In this document: one piece after another, positions 31,507 through 45,400 of the stretch
How positions within the stretch are numbered: position 1 is the stretch's first letter
Layout of the letters: every line of letters starts with the position of its first letter
From: Dryas octopetala
Taxonomy: Eukaryota > Streptophyta > Magnoliopsida > Rosales > Rosaceae
Direction of reading: 5' to 3'
Length of the DNA: 64,000 nucleotides
Assembly: GCA_963921425.1 (NCBI GenBank)
Contig: OY992833.1
Coordinates: 21,599,454 to 21,663,453 of the forward strand
The notes under the pieces: model-generated
Seen by the model: the letters and a program-made list of their open reading frames with translations, nothing else
Database searches by the model: none
Told to the model about the DNA's origin: nothing
Position numbers and translations under genes: made by a program

Positions 31507-31814
31507 CAATATTAAACTATCAGTTCAGCTTATTTGGACTCAAGCTTGGTTTAATATTTTGAATAAATAGGTTGGGCTGAGCACAACACGGTTATTAATT
31601 AGGCTAATCCAAGCATGGCATGAAGTACGAATTAGACAATTTTAAATAGAATAAGCCAGACAATATTAAACTATCAATTCAACTTATTTGGACTCAAGCT
31701 TGGTTTAATATTTTGAATAAATAGGTTGGGCTGAGCACAATACGGTTATTAATTAGGCCAATCCGAGCATGGCTTGAAGTACGAATTAGACAATTTTAAA
31801 TAGAATAAGCAAGG
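31507..31814. repeat. Tandem duplication, two units of 154 bp
   Basis: Unit 1 is 31507-31660 and unit 2 is 31661-31814. Both begin CAATATTAAACTATCA and contain TCAAGCTTGGTTTAATATT and GGTTGGGCTGAGCACAA, with only a few substitutions between them. Few differences imply a fairly recent event. Confidence 0.85.
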
Positions 31815-33534
31815 CTGATACGTTTGACACCTTTAATATAAATTCACCTTTTTTTTTTTGTTAAGAAATTCACCCTTATTTTAAATTGAAATATTGTAAT
31901 ATTATCTAAATTTTCAATTTTGGAAGAATGAAATCTTTTAGGTGGGGCTTGTGGGATCTTCTCACTCCATATTCCATATTCCATCTGTGTGCAAAATAAT
32001 TGGTACTACTTCTTTGGCTCTTATTTTGAGCAAAAGTCTGCACCACCGACATAGGGTTGGTATTCGATTATATATCAATTTAGGAAGGCCATACCTATCA
32101 ACAAGGTGCACATAATGCGGTTGTGTGGTGTCTGCTTCTTCTCTTTTTGGTAAGTGGTATATGCTCCTCCTTTCTTTCTTTTGCCTTTTTGCATTTATTA
32201 TTTTTTATCCGAAAAAAAAAAAAATTAAAAATTTGGAACTTCAACCAAGTGGAGAGAAATACCACAAAATGGATGCTTTTGATACCTTGAATGTAAGAGG
32301 CAACAATACATACGATGTTGAATAAATAAATAAATAAATAGGTGCCATGTCAAGAACAATAAATTATGTTTTCTTCAGCTGATGAGTTGAAAAAGTCAGA
32401 GAAGTTTAAATGAGAAAGTGGAAGTTAGGGGGTGAAGATGACAAGAGCTTGATAATATTGAATGCAAAGGTGGTGTTACGTGTGATGATGCATTTGCTTT
32501 GTACGGTTGGCTTGCCTTTTCATGCTTTTTGAAAGACTGTGATACTAAACCCAACATGGGAAGGTTGTTTTGTATCAAAAAGAAAGAGAGTGATAAGGGA
32601 ATCTATCTACGTGTGTGATTGTACAGTCACTCCTCTTTAAGACAAAAAGCTTTTTCATGCTCCATGCGTGGACTGTGGACATGGATGCAATCATGCAAAC
32701 TCTAGTTACCATTGCGAGTTTGAGAGTTGATTTTGTCTTTCATAATAATTTTTGGAGGAGTGAGACTCCATTTACCACTTCTTCTATTGTAACTAATTTT
32801 TCTGAGCCTTTTGTTTCATTTTGAGGAAAATAACGAAGCAGCAGTCAGTGTATATGGCAGGCACTTGCCTGCTCAATTTAAGGCACCATGTTATTTGTGG
32901 CATCACAATCTGATTTCTCAAATATCTAGCACAAGTGGACAAGTTGGTGACACTAAAATTCACATGGCGCCGCACTTAGGTCCATTAATTGGTATTTATG
33001 CCAGTGGAAGCTAGCAGATCGACTAGCTGGACCACATTCTACTTTTGTTCTTAGAATTACCGCCCTACAATTGTCTTGAAGTGGTATTTTGTGGCTCACT
33101 TGTCAAAAGCAGACAAAGAAAGGAACGTAGGGGTGGGGGAAAAGAAACTAGATCACTTAGGGTAGCAGTTACCGGTTGGTTCGATGACTTAGATCATCAG
33201 AACCCAAAAGGTAGAAAAGAGAAGGTAGCTAGCATTAATCTGGGTTGTAAAGACCTTGTTTGGGAATCTCCATTGAGAGTTGAGACACTCAAGTTCAGGG
33301 AACCTGGCTAGTTATTAATTTCATGTTAGTGGGTAATGTACATAGGTCCAGTTCAAATATTTACCGGAATGGTTTCCATCTGGGAACAGAACCTACAAGC
33401 TGTAAATTACATTTCTGCTTGTACAAGTAAAATCCATCACATTTCATTTTTCGTATCTGTGAAAAAAGGCAGCTCCTAGTATTATTTCAAGGTGTGGTTT
33501 AAACCTGGTGACAGAATTAGAGAAGTTGGCAGCT
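31815..33534. other. Spacer and 3' flank of WNK1
   Basis: Includes a TAAA-type short repeat at ~32325-32340 and presumed WNK1 3' UTR near the right end. Small open frames at 32615-33311 have no recognisable content. Confidence 0.4.
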
Positions 33535-36524
33535 TTAAACATCAATAGCATCAACGGGTAGAGAAGTTGCCCTGTGAAGAGAGTGTGGAAGCAATGCTCC
33601 TACGTAGAAACTCTTTGCAGTGATCATTTGTTCCGGACTGTAAGGCCTGTCAATTGTCTCACAATTTTGGACACTTAGGTTTGCCAAATATTTCTTTTCA
33701 GCATCAACTGGAAAATATGAACTAAAATGCTTCCCAGAGGTGAAGGATTTCAGGGAAGGTTTTTTGTTTTCTTTGGTCTGCTGGGGTGAAACCAAAGACA
33801 TAAATAAAGCTCCATTATGTTCCCTGTGGTCCGAGTGATCAGAAATTGGACTGAGGCTTGAAGTTTTTGGTTTAACTCCTAGCTGTTGGTCCCTAAGCCC
33901 CCTCAACTGCATTTGGTATGTTGCTTTGAGCCATCTTAGTTCTTGACGAAGCTCGTTCTCATAATCATGTAACGGATCAGAAGTGGCTGAAAGTTTTGCT
34001 GAGAGACAAGTTATTTCTTTGGAGTTGCTCTGGTTGTCCATAGTTATAATCCTCTCTTCCTTTCCAAAGTTTGTTACATCCATTGTTTCTTGATTTTCAT
34101 CACAATGGATCTCTCTTGAGTCTTGTGAGCTCGATTCTGGTCCATCTCGCTGAGCCCAGATATCAGCATAGCGCATGCCATCAGAATGGCTTGATGTTGT
34201 TCTAAGTGCACCTTCTGTAATACATTGCTCTGACCCTTCAACTTGGTAGGTAATCTCTTCGAAACGGCCATGGACAGCAGCAGATCCATGTTTAGAACAC
34301 TGAAGAACTTGGAGGTGCTTGACACCTGGACTATCTGATGATACATAATCCAAAATGGAACCATATGAAGCACAATTTTGACAAAAACTTGCATTACTGC
34401 AATGGGGACTTTCTTCTATGCCCAGTCCACTCTTCCACTCTGGTACCAATGCAGCAATTTCACCATCAATCATCTCTGCTATTTTTGTCACATCTTGGTC
34501 TGTGATATCAAGCTCAGAAACCATTTCTCTAGCAACACTCAATGCCGAGTCAGTCTCAGTATCAAATGGGAAGTAGATGTTTCGAATGCGGCCTGCAGAG
34601 ACAAGGAAACTTTAGTTTTATTTCAGAAGTTAGGGGAAAGAACAACAATAGTATTTAGAATACTTGAGGAATTAGACGGAAACTTTCACCTTCTTTATCT
34701 GCAATTCTGAGCCTTAAAAAGATGCCATCATCTTCTCTCCGTCTCCCTTTGATAGTGAGGTCAACATTTCCCAAATGCTCATCCTCTTGACAAGCGAAGA
34801 GATCAATTTCACTCAATCTGTAATCAACTGAATGGTAATCCAAATCATTTTCAGGTTCATAACCAAGATAATTGGCATACCCATTGGTCAAAGAGCTGTT
34901 GCTGTGATGAAGTCCAGAGTGAGGTTGTCTTAGGAGAGGGCCTACTTCATATGAATCCCTTTGATACTCTATTGGCCTTAAATCATATCCATAATCATCC
35001 TCGAGAAAACGGTCCATTAAAAGCTCCCTAGCAGAGAGTCTACGAGACACGGTTACTAAGCATTTCTCAACAAATCGCCGCACCTCAGGATCTTTTACCT
35101 TGTAGAGGGCTTCTGGTTTTTTCCCCTATATGAAAAATTCAATGCATAAATCAATTGGTAGAAAGTGGAAACAGAAACCAATCTGGAAAAGTAAATTGAG
35201 AGTTTTGAGTTATTACAGAGATAACTTTCTTGTAGATTTGAGCAGGATGAGTGCATTCACTGTATGGATATTCAAAGGTAACCATCTCCAAGATGCACAT
35301 CCCGAAAGAATAAATGTCAACTAACTCATTGTATTCCTCTTCATAAACTTCTGGAGCCATGAACTCTGGTGTTCCTGAGGGAGGAACAAAAACCAAAGAG
35401 AGAGATAGGAACAAAACCAAGGATATGAGATTATCTCAAAGTGCAAAAAAACTCCATTTGATTACATGTTTAATATGAGAAAAAGAAAATTATGCAGCTG
35501 TTCATTATAAATTAGAACATATGCTTCAATGGTCAAATACTCAGAAGTTCAAATTGTTAAGCAATTGTAGATATTCTAATCACTGAAAAGACTTTTAGGC
35601 AACTTGAAACACTTACCAACACAACGATCAGCGTGTGATTTACGGAGGACAGCCGCGAGGCCAAGATCACCAATCTTGACTTCACCTTGGTTCCCATTGA
35701 TGAAAATGTTGTCACACTTGAGATCTCTGTGGATTACAGGGGGGTCATGGCTGTGGAGATAGAGAAGCCCTTTCAAAATCTGCCTACACCAGTGCTTCAC
35801 TGCTCTGATGTTAACCCTCTTGTGTTTTAGCCTATACCTATCCATAAAAACCAATACCAAACATACCCACATTGAATAATCAACAAATTTTAGAGACACC
35901 ATCAGAAAATAAGGCAAAATTAATGGAACTAAGAACTTACTGTCTGAGAGTACCAGACGTAAACATCTCAGTGACAAAGTTGATGTTTCTGTTAGCTGTA
36001 TCAACCCAAGAAGAGTAAAACTTCATGATATTGTTGTGTTTCAAGGTCTTGAGCAGATGAATTTCGCGGTAGAGCCTCTCAAGATCTTCAGGGTTCCGCA
36101 AAAAGTCAAAAAGCTTCACTTGGTTCCATGCTACTTCAATCCCTTCATACTCATCAAAGGCTCTATAGCTGCAGCAACCAACCAATACACAAAAATGAAT
36201 AAAAATACATATTTGAACATCAACAACCTCAGCCACCCAGAAACTTGCAAAAAAATTCAAACTTGTACACAAATTTGAAAAGGGTATTGAAGCATACACT
36301 GTCTTTGAAGCTCCTTTGCCAAGAATTTCATTATACTGCAAAAAGCAGCAAACTTGGAGTAAAAAACAAGACTCAAAATTCTATATAGAACATAAAACAT
36401 CTAAGAGGGGGTGCAAAACAAAGAGAGGGGAATAAGAATAGGAGCTTACTCTTCCATATCTTCCAGTAGGATCAACTTCAACAATCTCAGAGTACTCTTG
36501 TTCAGGGGCAGTAGCAGCATTCAT
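33535..36524 (-). CDS. WNK1: WNK (with-no-lysine) Ser/Thr kinase, WNK1 type
   Basis: Seven exons: 36524-36450, 36335-36298, 36168-35941, 35837-35617, 35374-35217, 35125-34690 and 34592-33535, in phase, 737 residues. The kinase domain (~26-283) has the WNK hallmark: the lysine is in the glycine loop (GKGASK, K36) and not in [14 protein letters not shown] (D152), DLGLAA and [20 protein letters not shown] are intact. The oxidative-stress-responsive-type PF2 region follows ([57 protein letters not shown]). The extreme tail [12 protein letters not shown] matches Arabidopsis WNK1 as I remember it, and this tail is why I pick WNK1 over WNK2, 3 or 9. Plant WNKs act in osmotic stress, flowering-time and clock-linked signalling. 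No truncation or missing residue was seen. Confidence 0.92.
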
Positions 36525-36611
36525 TCCTTGTTTCTACTTTTAGCTATTTCTCTGTGCTAATTTTTCTTTTTTTCTCACAATACTATGTTTCTTGTTTCAA
36601 TTATCTCACAT

Positions 36612-36615
<4 letters not shown>

Positions 36616-36660
<45 letters not shown>
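36616..36660. repeat. (GA)22 tract in the WNK1 leader (CT on the coding strand)
   Basis: About 22 dinucleotide units, 92 bp upstream of the WNK1 start codon. On the coding strand it reads CT, and CT-rich stretches are common in plant 5' leaders and core promoters. Confidence 0.85.
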
Positions 36661-36664
<4 letters not shown>

Positions 36665-37675
36665 AGATGACTCATCCAATGTAAATAGGCTATGAATATA
36701 AAAAAGAAAAATGGTGGAAAGAAATGGAATTATTTGTTTATTGTGGAGGAAAGAAGAGGAAAAACACAGGAGGGCCTTGGAGAGTCCATCAAGAGGACAG
36801 ACTTTTTTTTTTTTTTGGTCGAATAAGAGGACAGACTTAATTGCCAACTACAACTACTCATCAAGTCATCAGTCATCAGAGACAACAAGGCCAAGATTGA
36901 AAGATTTTCACTATCCAACCCCCCAACCCAACACAAAACCTGACAAAAGACCCTCTCGTCTTTCTATCTCTTTCACCCTCTCGTCTTTCTATCTCATCAC
37001 GAGCTGTTAAACCAACCACTTTTAGGCTTCTCTAACAGCTTGCAAGACATGGACCAACCAACCAAGTTCCATAATATTTAACTTTTTAATTCATTTTAAA
37101 ATTATATTTATAAATGTGATATTTTATGGTTCTGTGGCACAAATGGGAATGTGGAATTTTTCAGTTGGGGGGAAAAAATTAAATTTATATCACCAAAATC
37201 TTGTGAAAGACGTTGCACAGTTGAAAACTTGGAATTGGAAAATGGTGGGTCTTGTGAGGACTGGACTGGGACTATAGAAACTTCATTGTATGCTTTCTTT
37301 TTCCTCCTCTTCCTTCCTTCTTCTACAGGCAGACGGTGACTGTAGCATATACATATATATTATCAAACGATATTGGAATAAAGGTATTTGAATTCGAGAC
37401 CTTGAAGAGTGTTGCAAAATCCTAAGAGTTATGAAACTTTTGAGTTCGGTGAGTAATTAGTAGGAATTTTGTATTGGTACCTAATAATTGGTCATGTAAT
37501 TTAGGCTCGATTAGGAAATCAGATATCAAATCTAATATGTATAACACATGAATTTGTTACATCATTTATTTCTTATGATATGAAATTCAATCACCTTAGA
37601 TTTTGTGGCAACTTTCATTTATATATTGTGAACTTTTTTCCTTTTTCTTTGTTATCCCATTGAATTTGGATTCTA
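36661..37675. other. WNK1 upstream region
   Basis: Presumed WNK1 promoter. It includes a T tract near 36803 and a short direct repeat of CCCTCTCGTCTTTCTATCTC near 36951 and 36976. No gene is supported. Confidence 0.4.
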
Positions 37676-37900
37676 GCTACTTGCATTTTTTTTTAGATTT
37701 ATTATCTCTATTTCCTAAGTTGTCAAAATGTATACATCTAAAACCCTCTAAAAGAGGAGTCTCTATGATAGAGAGGCCCAACTCTACATAATGACCTAAA
37801 GCAACAATCCCATGCCATCTGCAACAACATTCTTCTCTCTGAAAATATGACACTGTCTGTGTGCATGACCAGTCTCTAACCTTATAGCAAAGCACCAAAG
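37676..37900 (-). pseudogene. LINE-type RNase H remnant
   Basis: In one minus-strand frame the translation contains CHIFREKNVVADGMG, close to the HIYREGNxVADALA signature that ends the RNase H domain of plant LINE reverse transcriptases. In the overlapping frame ALGHYVELGLSIIETPLLEG follows, so a frameshift separates the parts. No reverse transcriptase motif (YxDD) is visible nearby. A dead 3' fragment, supported mainly by one motif. Confidence 0.5.
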
Positions 37901-39640
37901 TTGCCAGGGGTGGAGATAAACATCCAGTTGATTGACCAAAATTAAGGCATGAATCCTATTAATCAAGCAAAGATATGTAAGTAAAGTGTTTCTCTTACCA
38001 TTAATCCTATAAACAAATTTGTACTTGAGAAAACGTACTTTGGTACATATTGGGGGTTCAAAATTTCTTTGGGAATGAATGGTTGACAAGGTTTGAAATG
38101 GTGAGCCTGCAAAGTGTACTGTTCTTTGTAGCATCATTATTTGAGTTGGCTACATTAAGACGATTCCCATATGCATTAATGAAGTTTTATATATACGGTA
38201 CGTGGTCCATATGGTCATCGCTAGCTAGCTCTATGACAAACATTTAACACCAGTAATGAGCTTAATTATTCAATTCTCTCCTATCAAACTGGACCTTCTA
38301 GCTTGATCTAGTACACGCATTATATACTGAAATTTGGCATTCAGGTTGGAGGCTAATCCGAAACTCTTAATTCGGGTTAGCAATTGACATGAACTCAATT
38401 TAATATGGTTAGAAAAAGCCCAACTTGTGAATAGTGTTGTGAACTTATGATTTAGTTGAGTTCGGGTGGATTGAATCTCCAATCCGAACTCAATACAGAA
38501 TTTGATCAAATCGATAATTTATAACTTTGTTCAAGTTAGATTATGATGGGTACTTGAGGAAAGTGTTCAAGTTACATCCCTAGCTATTTAAATTCTAAAA
38601 TCATGTTTCACAACCAAGCTAGTGAATCGGTCCCCATATATGGGTCATGCAAGTCCTAGCTAGCCGGCCAATAGTTAGGTACATAAAGCTAGCTTAGCTA
38701 GCTAGAGGTGCTTAAATGTACATCTGTCATGAACAAAATAAATCCACACGAAATGCTAACCTAGCTAACATGATATTAATTAAAAACATTCATATTATAT
38801 ATATGAGGCTAGGCAAAGAGGTACATGACATGGGAATACATCTTGGACCAAATTCAGAGCATCTATTGAGATAAGAGTTAGGTTTAAATGTTTAATTATG
38901 GATTTGCTTTAATGTTTGCCTTCTCGATCTATGACCTCTTTTGGGGACCCTCTTTGCCAATTGCCATGCAATCTAATATCTGGTCAAAAACAGGGAGATT
39001 AATTATATTAAAGCCATGAAGAATTGAAAATTTAGTGAAGTAAGATAGGGATGAGGGGGTCCATAAGCATAATAATGTAGAGGTGCACATGCAGGTGCCT
39101 AGCAATATAATATTAACCTAGTATTGTCTTCAATGTTACCGACAAACATCCATCTTGGAAATCATAAAAATAGTACAAAGCAAACATAATGCAGGATTGA
39201 AACATAAACAACCATCACATGTATGCTGCACCTACCAACACTAAACAAAAAATAGGTACACGAATATCTAAGTGATGAACACTTTGGGAAGACTTCTAGC
39301 TAAGATATGAATATACAGTCTAGTCTTCGACGAGAGAGACCTAGAAGGACATCTAACTAACTGTTTTCTTAACTTTCGTTTATTAATTAATGTGGCAGAT
39401 AACATGATATAAGGTTTTTTATTTGAAATTTAAATTTTCTATTTTTTATATATAAATAAAATTCAGAACAATTCTATATATAAATAAATAAAATATTATC
39501 ATATTAGTTGAATTCTAAAAATTGTTATAATAGTTAGTATCTTTTGTACCACTCCACAAATTGGAATCAATCTTGAAACGCAACATATATAACAGAGGAG
39601 ACAACTTCTTGATTATCATTTGTGGCCAAAAGACAACCCT
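37901..39640. other. Gene-free intergenic DNA
   Basis: AT-rich. Weak RNase H-like residues may extend to ~38137 on the minus strand. Nothing else recognisable. Confidence 0.35.
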
Positions 39641-39885
39641 TGGTAACTCCCAAGTGTCGAAGGAGTTGGTTCGAAGGTGTAGCTGTAAACTTAAGCACTC
39701 GAGTTTGAGTCTTCAGTTCGACCATTGGAGTCAGACAGCAAGGGAGATAAAATTTTTTGTAAATCCCTTAGGCCTGGCTGTAGCTGCAACGGCGTGGATT
39801 GCATGTTTTTGACCGGCTCAAGAGATTAGTTTGATGTATGAAAACTGACCCAGGACACTATCAGTTACAAAAAAAAAAAAAAAAA
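39641..39885 (+). repeat. Possible tRNA-derived SINE
   Basis: A GC-richer island in AT-rich DNA. It has GTGTAGCTGTAAAC (A-box-like) at ~39678 and GAGTTTGAGTCTTC (B-box-like, GWTCRANNC) at ~39700, spaced about 25 bp. It ends in an A17 run at ~39868-39884. That organisation fits a plant SINE. No target-site duplication was confirmed. Confidence 0.35.
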
Positions 39886-41733
39886 GTCATCCATTGGTGA
39901 TTGAGATTTTATAACACTAATTAAGCACGCCCTGCAATCTACAGTGGCAAAACTAGCTAACAACTACAGCCAATTACAACAATGCCACCTGTGATGAAAT
40001 AGACTTCTCGATCGATCTGCTTATTGTTTTTCCCAAAACCACCAATTGTTTAATTGAAACTTATGGGTTAAATATCATGAGTTGGAAAACAAAACAAAAT
40101 GAAGAGAAATACCATTAGAACAATAACTCATTAATAAATTGTTGTATTCGATAATCCTCGTATGATTTCTCACATGATAAATTGAATCACATCTTTAAAG
40201 AAATCAATTCTTCAACAGAAAACTGAAATGGTATTGACTATTGGGTCCAGACTCAGAGGTCTATAGTGCATAGAATAGTACGGGCCCAGATAAAAATAGA
40301 GCCCATGTAAAGCACTTGAAAGATGAAATTGGGCAGCAGAAGAGTGTGTGAATGAGCCATCATGGGCCAGCCCGGTTTCAATATGAACTAAAATATGGGC
40401 CAAAGCCAGCAGCAGCCCTTTTGCTCAATTATCGATGCTTAGTTAAGGAGCAGTGTTTTTTGAACTAGTAGTTGAGCAGCCATCTCTAATAATTTAACTT
40501 TATTTTCGATCAAAAACAAAATATTTAACTTAATAAACAACCCAAAAATGAACCGTAGGCTTAGACCGTAGTGGAAGCTGGTCCAACATCATCAATATGC
40601 AATTATGAAAGATTTTTGACGTTTTTATGTGTCACACTACTGTCACCCTAATATTAGTGATGGTGTGATTAATTTATTTAAATTATAGCATATATATAAT
40701 TTTAAGGTATTATTTTAATAATTATACAATATTATAATTTAAATGAATTACTTACACTACTACATAATATTATATTTAGGTGAAAACTTTCTATGCATGA
40801 CTCATTCTTTGTTTTTATTTTTATTTTTATAATTAGCATGCATTAATCATTCCAGTATCGAATGTAGGACGAAAAATCTAAAAGCTTTACAAAATAATGA
40901 AGTAGTGAGTTAGGCATAGTCCATAGGACTCCATACTACGTAAATGGCATATATTAAATTTGAAAATATGGAATAAATTAATAGTTAGAGAAAAAGTAAT
41001 AAATAATGCAAAGCGACATTTCGGCGGGATGCGGATACCTGTAATTTTCATATAGAGGAATCAACATTGATTTTGCTGATCTGCGTAAGCAAAACGCACT
41101 CATCGAGTCATTGGTGTCTTGGTTTTTTTTTTTTTTTTCTCAATTTTTTTTTTTTTTTTGGCCACTTATGTTTCTCAATTCAATAATAGAGGAATGTTTA
41201 CATTTGGTCTCTACTCTTTTTTTTTTTTTTTTTTTTTTCTTTTCTGCCAATTCAATAATCCAGGAATATTTTAAAATTTGTTTACACGAATGGTAAGCAA
41301 ATTTGCAAATTTGGGGACAAAAGAAATGCAGAAGTTTCTATTTAATTGAAAGGGAATTCTATTGTGAAATAAAATATTATTTTAATTAATTTGAAATAGT
41401 CAAGTTGTTAAAAATGCAGGTTTGATTGACCGATTTGAGTTTGGTATACTTTTTTAAGTCATGAACGGACTTTACATGATATTATGAACTGACTTTACGT
41501 GATGTCATAATTTCGACATTAAAAAATAAATGAGAGTTTATAATTCTAAAATAACCTTACACTTAAGATTAGAGTTAAGTTATCCCTTCTTCACCTCAAA
41601 GTCTTAGCCTCATTGTAAAAAAAAATGGTGTGCCTGTCATTTTATAATCTATACTATTATTAACAGTATTAAACCAATTTTGCTAGACATGGGTGATTGT
41701 GGGGATAAATCTTGTATGGGGCATGTCCCAGTG
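39886..41733. other. Gene-free intergenic DNA
   Basis: AT-rich, with long T tracts at ~41120-41160 and ~41218-41240. No genes seen. Confidence 0.4.
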
Positions 41734-41780
41734 GGGCATCTCTCACATGAGGTGGGTCCCACCTCATGTGAGAGATGCCC
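41734..41780. repeat. Perfect 23-bp-arm palindrome with a 1-base centre
   Basis: Left arm 41734-41756 and right arm 41758-41780 are exact reverse complements around a single T at 41757 (GAGGTGGG|T|CCCACCTC at the centre). The flanks share no further symmetry. It may be the remnant of a foldback element. Confidence 0.9.
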
Positions 41781-42401
41781 ACTGAAGACTCACTCGTGAT
41801 TGTGGTAAGAAAAGATGTAGTTTCTTTCTCATATGTGCACTGGTGGTTCCACAATGGAGTCTATGAGCCCATGTTTATTATTCTCCATTAGATCTAGGTT
41901 ATTTTTGTAGCTTTGTTAATTTCTTTCTCAATTGATTTGGTAAAATTGTTTGATAAAATATCTTGAAGAGATAGTTTTTAAGTTAGGGATAAAAACGCAC
42001 CTTAATGAGCAATTTAAATTATTAATATTTAACATTTTCTTCGTTAATTCTCCATAAAAATAAATTTTTGAATCCGTCAATACAACAATTTTGTGCTCTC
42101 AAGTCTCAACTAACCTCTTCTCTTGCACGTAATAGGATCTTCTAATCATTTTTTTTACTGAACTGTTAATTTTATCTGTGCATTATAAATTTAAAAATAT
42201 CTGAATATAATCGAAAAAAAATTGTAAACAAAAAATAAATATTAAAAAAAAAAACACAGAATCTATTCTTCTATTGCATTATAATTTATATCTGCATAGC
42301 CATCGCTTACTAGTATTAATTGTTATTTATAAATTAAAACTCTCTCCTTCTCATTCTCTTGTCGTCCAAATACCAAGTACCAAAATTCAGAGACCAAGAA
42401 A
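41781..42401. other. SurE promoter region
   Basis: AT-rich. A TATA-like TATTTATAAAT at 42324-42334 lies 68-78 bp upstream of the start codon, followed by a CT-rich stretch (ACTCTCTCCTTCTCATTCTC), a typical plant core promoter layout. Confidence 0.5.
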
Positions 42402-45400
42402 ATGGAGAGCAACAATGTCAGCTCCGGTAACAACAAACCCACAATCTTGGTAACCAACGACGACGGAATCGAGGGTCCGGGACTTCTGGCTCTGGTTCAC
42501 GTCCTGGTCTCCACCAAGCGCTACAATGTCCTCGTCTGTGCTCCTGACTCGTATGTTTAAACACAAAACTACCCAACACTCTTCTTCTTCCCCATTCAAT
42601 CAAAGTCTTCTTCTTCATTCATTTGTTTGATACAAACAAAATTCATTTGCAGGGAAAAGTCGGCTGTCAGTCACTGCATCACTTGGCGTCATCCGATTGC
42701 AGCCAAGCAAGTTCATATTGATGGAGCTACAGTGTTTGCAGTTTCTGGTATGGCAATTACACAATCCCAGAACCATTTTTCTAGTTTTCTCACAAAAGGG
42801 TTACTAGAATTTACTATCTTCTTCATTGATTTTCAGGAAGTCCGGCAGATTGTGCTTCTTTGGGAATTTCCAAAGCGATTTTTCCTTCAATTCCTGATCT
42901 GGTACTTTTTTTTTATTTTTTCCACTTCCATCTTCCATGTCTAGTACTAGTACGAGTGCCACTGATCAAATTTAATATCTGGGTATTTTTTGATTGCTGA
43001 TTGCTAATTACCTGGGTTCACGTACAGGTACTCAGTGGCATAAACATGGGCAGCAACTGTGGTTACCACATGTTCGTAAAGTTCTCTATTTCTTTTCTAT
43101 ATTTAGTTATTCTCGAAATCAAACAAGGTATCTGTAAGTAACACCAGCTTTGCCCCTAGCGATCATCTTATATTTGTTGAATTGGGTCAGTGAAACTAAA
43201 ATGAGAATCTTATACTTGTTGAACCCCAATACAGTTTTTTGTTAACTAGTTGGTTTGGAAAAGATGTGGGTTGTCTCACAAGTCACAAGGAGACGATCTT
43301 TTCTCAAAAGCTACGAAGATTATTAAAATATTATGTTTTGATGAAATCTCAAAAACACACCCAATGAGTTTCGTTTGTCGCAATGGGTCCCACTATTCCA
43401 CATGTTGTTACTGAAAATACTAGTCTAATTTTTCAGGCTTGTTTCTGCCCATAATGTTATTGACAGGTTCTTTATTGGAAATGTAGTATTTACTCTGGCA
43501 CAGTGGCTGGTGCTCGAGAGGCCTTCCTTAATGGCGTGCCTGCTGTCTCAATATCCTACGATTGGTGTGTAATTATATATACATGTTTGATGGTTGTATT
43601 GGTGGATGCTTAAGAATGATTTTGTTTGAAGTCAAATATATGAACAATATTTCCTTTGTGTATAAATGGATGCTGAATGTAATGGAATTATGAACATTTC
43701 AATCTGTTATGGCCGGTATTTTGCTTTTGCCAAAAATATCTTAAGCTGTTATATGTCCCTTTTGACTATCAAAAAAGGTAAAGAAGTCTTATGCTCTTCA
43801 CCTATTTTAATATCCTATATGATCGTTGAGTACTGGCCTTACAGGGTTGGAGGTAAAAGCCAAATTCAAGACTTCACACTTGCTGCCGAGGCTTGCTTAC
43901 CTATCATAAATGCAATATTGGTGGAAATAAAAAACCAAACCTATCAGCAAAGATGTTTCTTGAATATAGATCTGCCAACAAATGTTGCTAATCATAAGGT
44001 AAATTTCAGGATTCATGCTGTGCTAGGGGAATTCAGTATAGTGACCTTTGCGAGATGCATCTCTCCGTAAATTCTGAATTTTCCAACTTTTATGCCTACT
44101 TCTCTGTCCATACTCCTTTCCATCTCTCCAAAATGCTTGTCTTTGTGAGTCATTTTAAAATTGACTATACTATAGTAGACAAAGCTCAGTTACCTGGTTG
44201 GATAAAGATTGTAAGCTGTAAATCTTGGTGACGAGAAACAGCTTTTGAAAATCAAAGGTGCAAATAGTGGGATTCGGAGATGTGGAACCTTCTTGTTCCT
44301 GCAATCAAGCATTGTGGTATTTTTGCATGAAGATACATTTCAAGGGTATTTCATTGCAGAAGTGAATTATATCAATAGCTTTTCTTTCTTTTCATGCCTT
44401 CTTTTTTTTTTTTTTTTTTCTTTCTTCTCTGTTTTTTTTTTTTTCCTTTGACTCCATTCCAATGCAAGTGTGTAAAGTAGGCAGTTTGTTCAATTTTATA
44501 TCCTTTAGTGAGTGTTACTGCATTGCAATTAAGATGTTTGGTGTCATCTCTTATAAAATTATGAATTGCGATAGCCAATCTGAGGAGGCTGACGGAAAGG
44601 TAGCCTTATGGCATGCACATCTACATCTCTTTTATTTAGTGCCAGAATTGTATTCATTTTTTATTATGTGTTTCCTCAACTTATTTTTGGTTGTCCTGGT
44701 TATGAAACTTCTAGTAGAACGCCTGGCTGAGTTTAGCTTTGTACCATAGTATTTTATATGTGAGTTACTAGGAATTTATAACAAGAGTATTAGTCTTCCT
44801 GTTATGCATTGGTTTTGACATGTGCTTCGTAATGTTGTTCTGTTCGTCTCTTGTGCCTTAATAGGGGTATAAGCTGACTAAGCAAGGTAAAAGTATCATC
44901 AAAATGGGGTGGAGGCAAGTTACTTCCAACAAGAAAGGAGGAAAAATGTTGTCAACAATGGTAATGGAGACAGATCCAGCAGCATCTACTGAAATTGATA
45001 CATCAACTACGACAGCAGAACATCCTTTATTCACAAGAGAAGTGGGTTCTTTTCTCTATCTTTCTGCTTTATATTCTATTTTATTCTCTGTTGTTTTATT
45101 TTTGCCTTTTTCTTAAAATAAAAATGTTCGAGCATTCACTTATAATTATTTTCCAGCTTTCTTATTCTGCCCTCTTTTGGGTTTCCATTAATTAGGCCAG
45201 TTGCTGGAGACTATGCCATGCCAAGTATTACCTGAATATGTGCTTATTAGTGGGCTTTGTAATTCTGCTGATACATTATTAGAGGGTTGGAATGATATTT
45301 CTTTGTTATTTCCTTCCCTGTGTTATCTATTGTCTACCTCGTTATTGTTTCTTCTTTAGAAACTTTATAATTCATTGTAACTTGTTGTTTGTGTTGTTGG

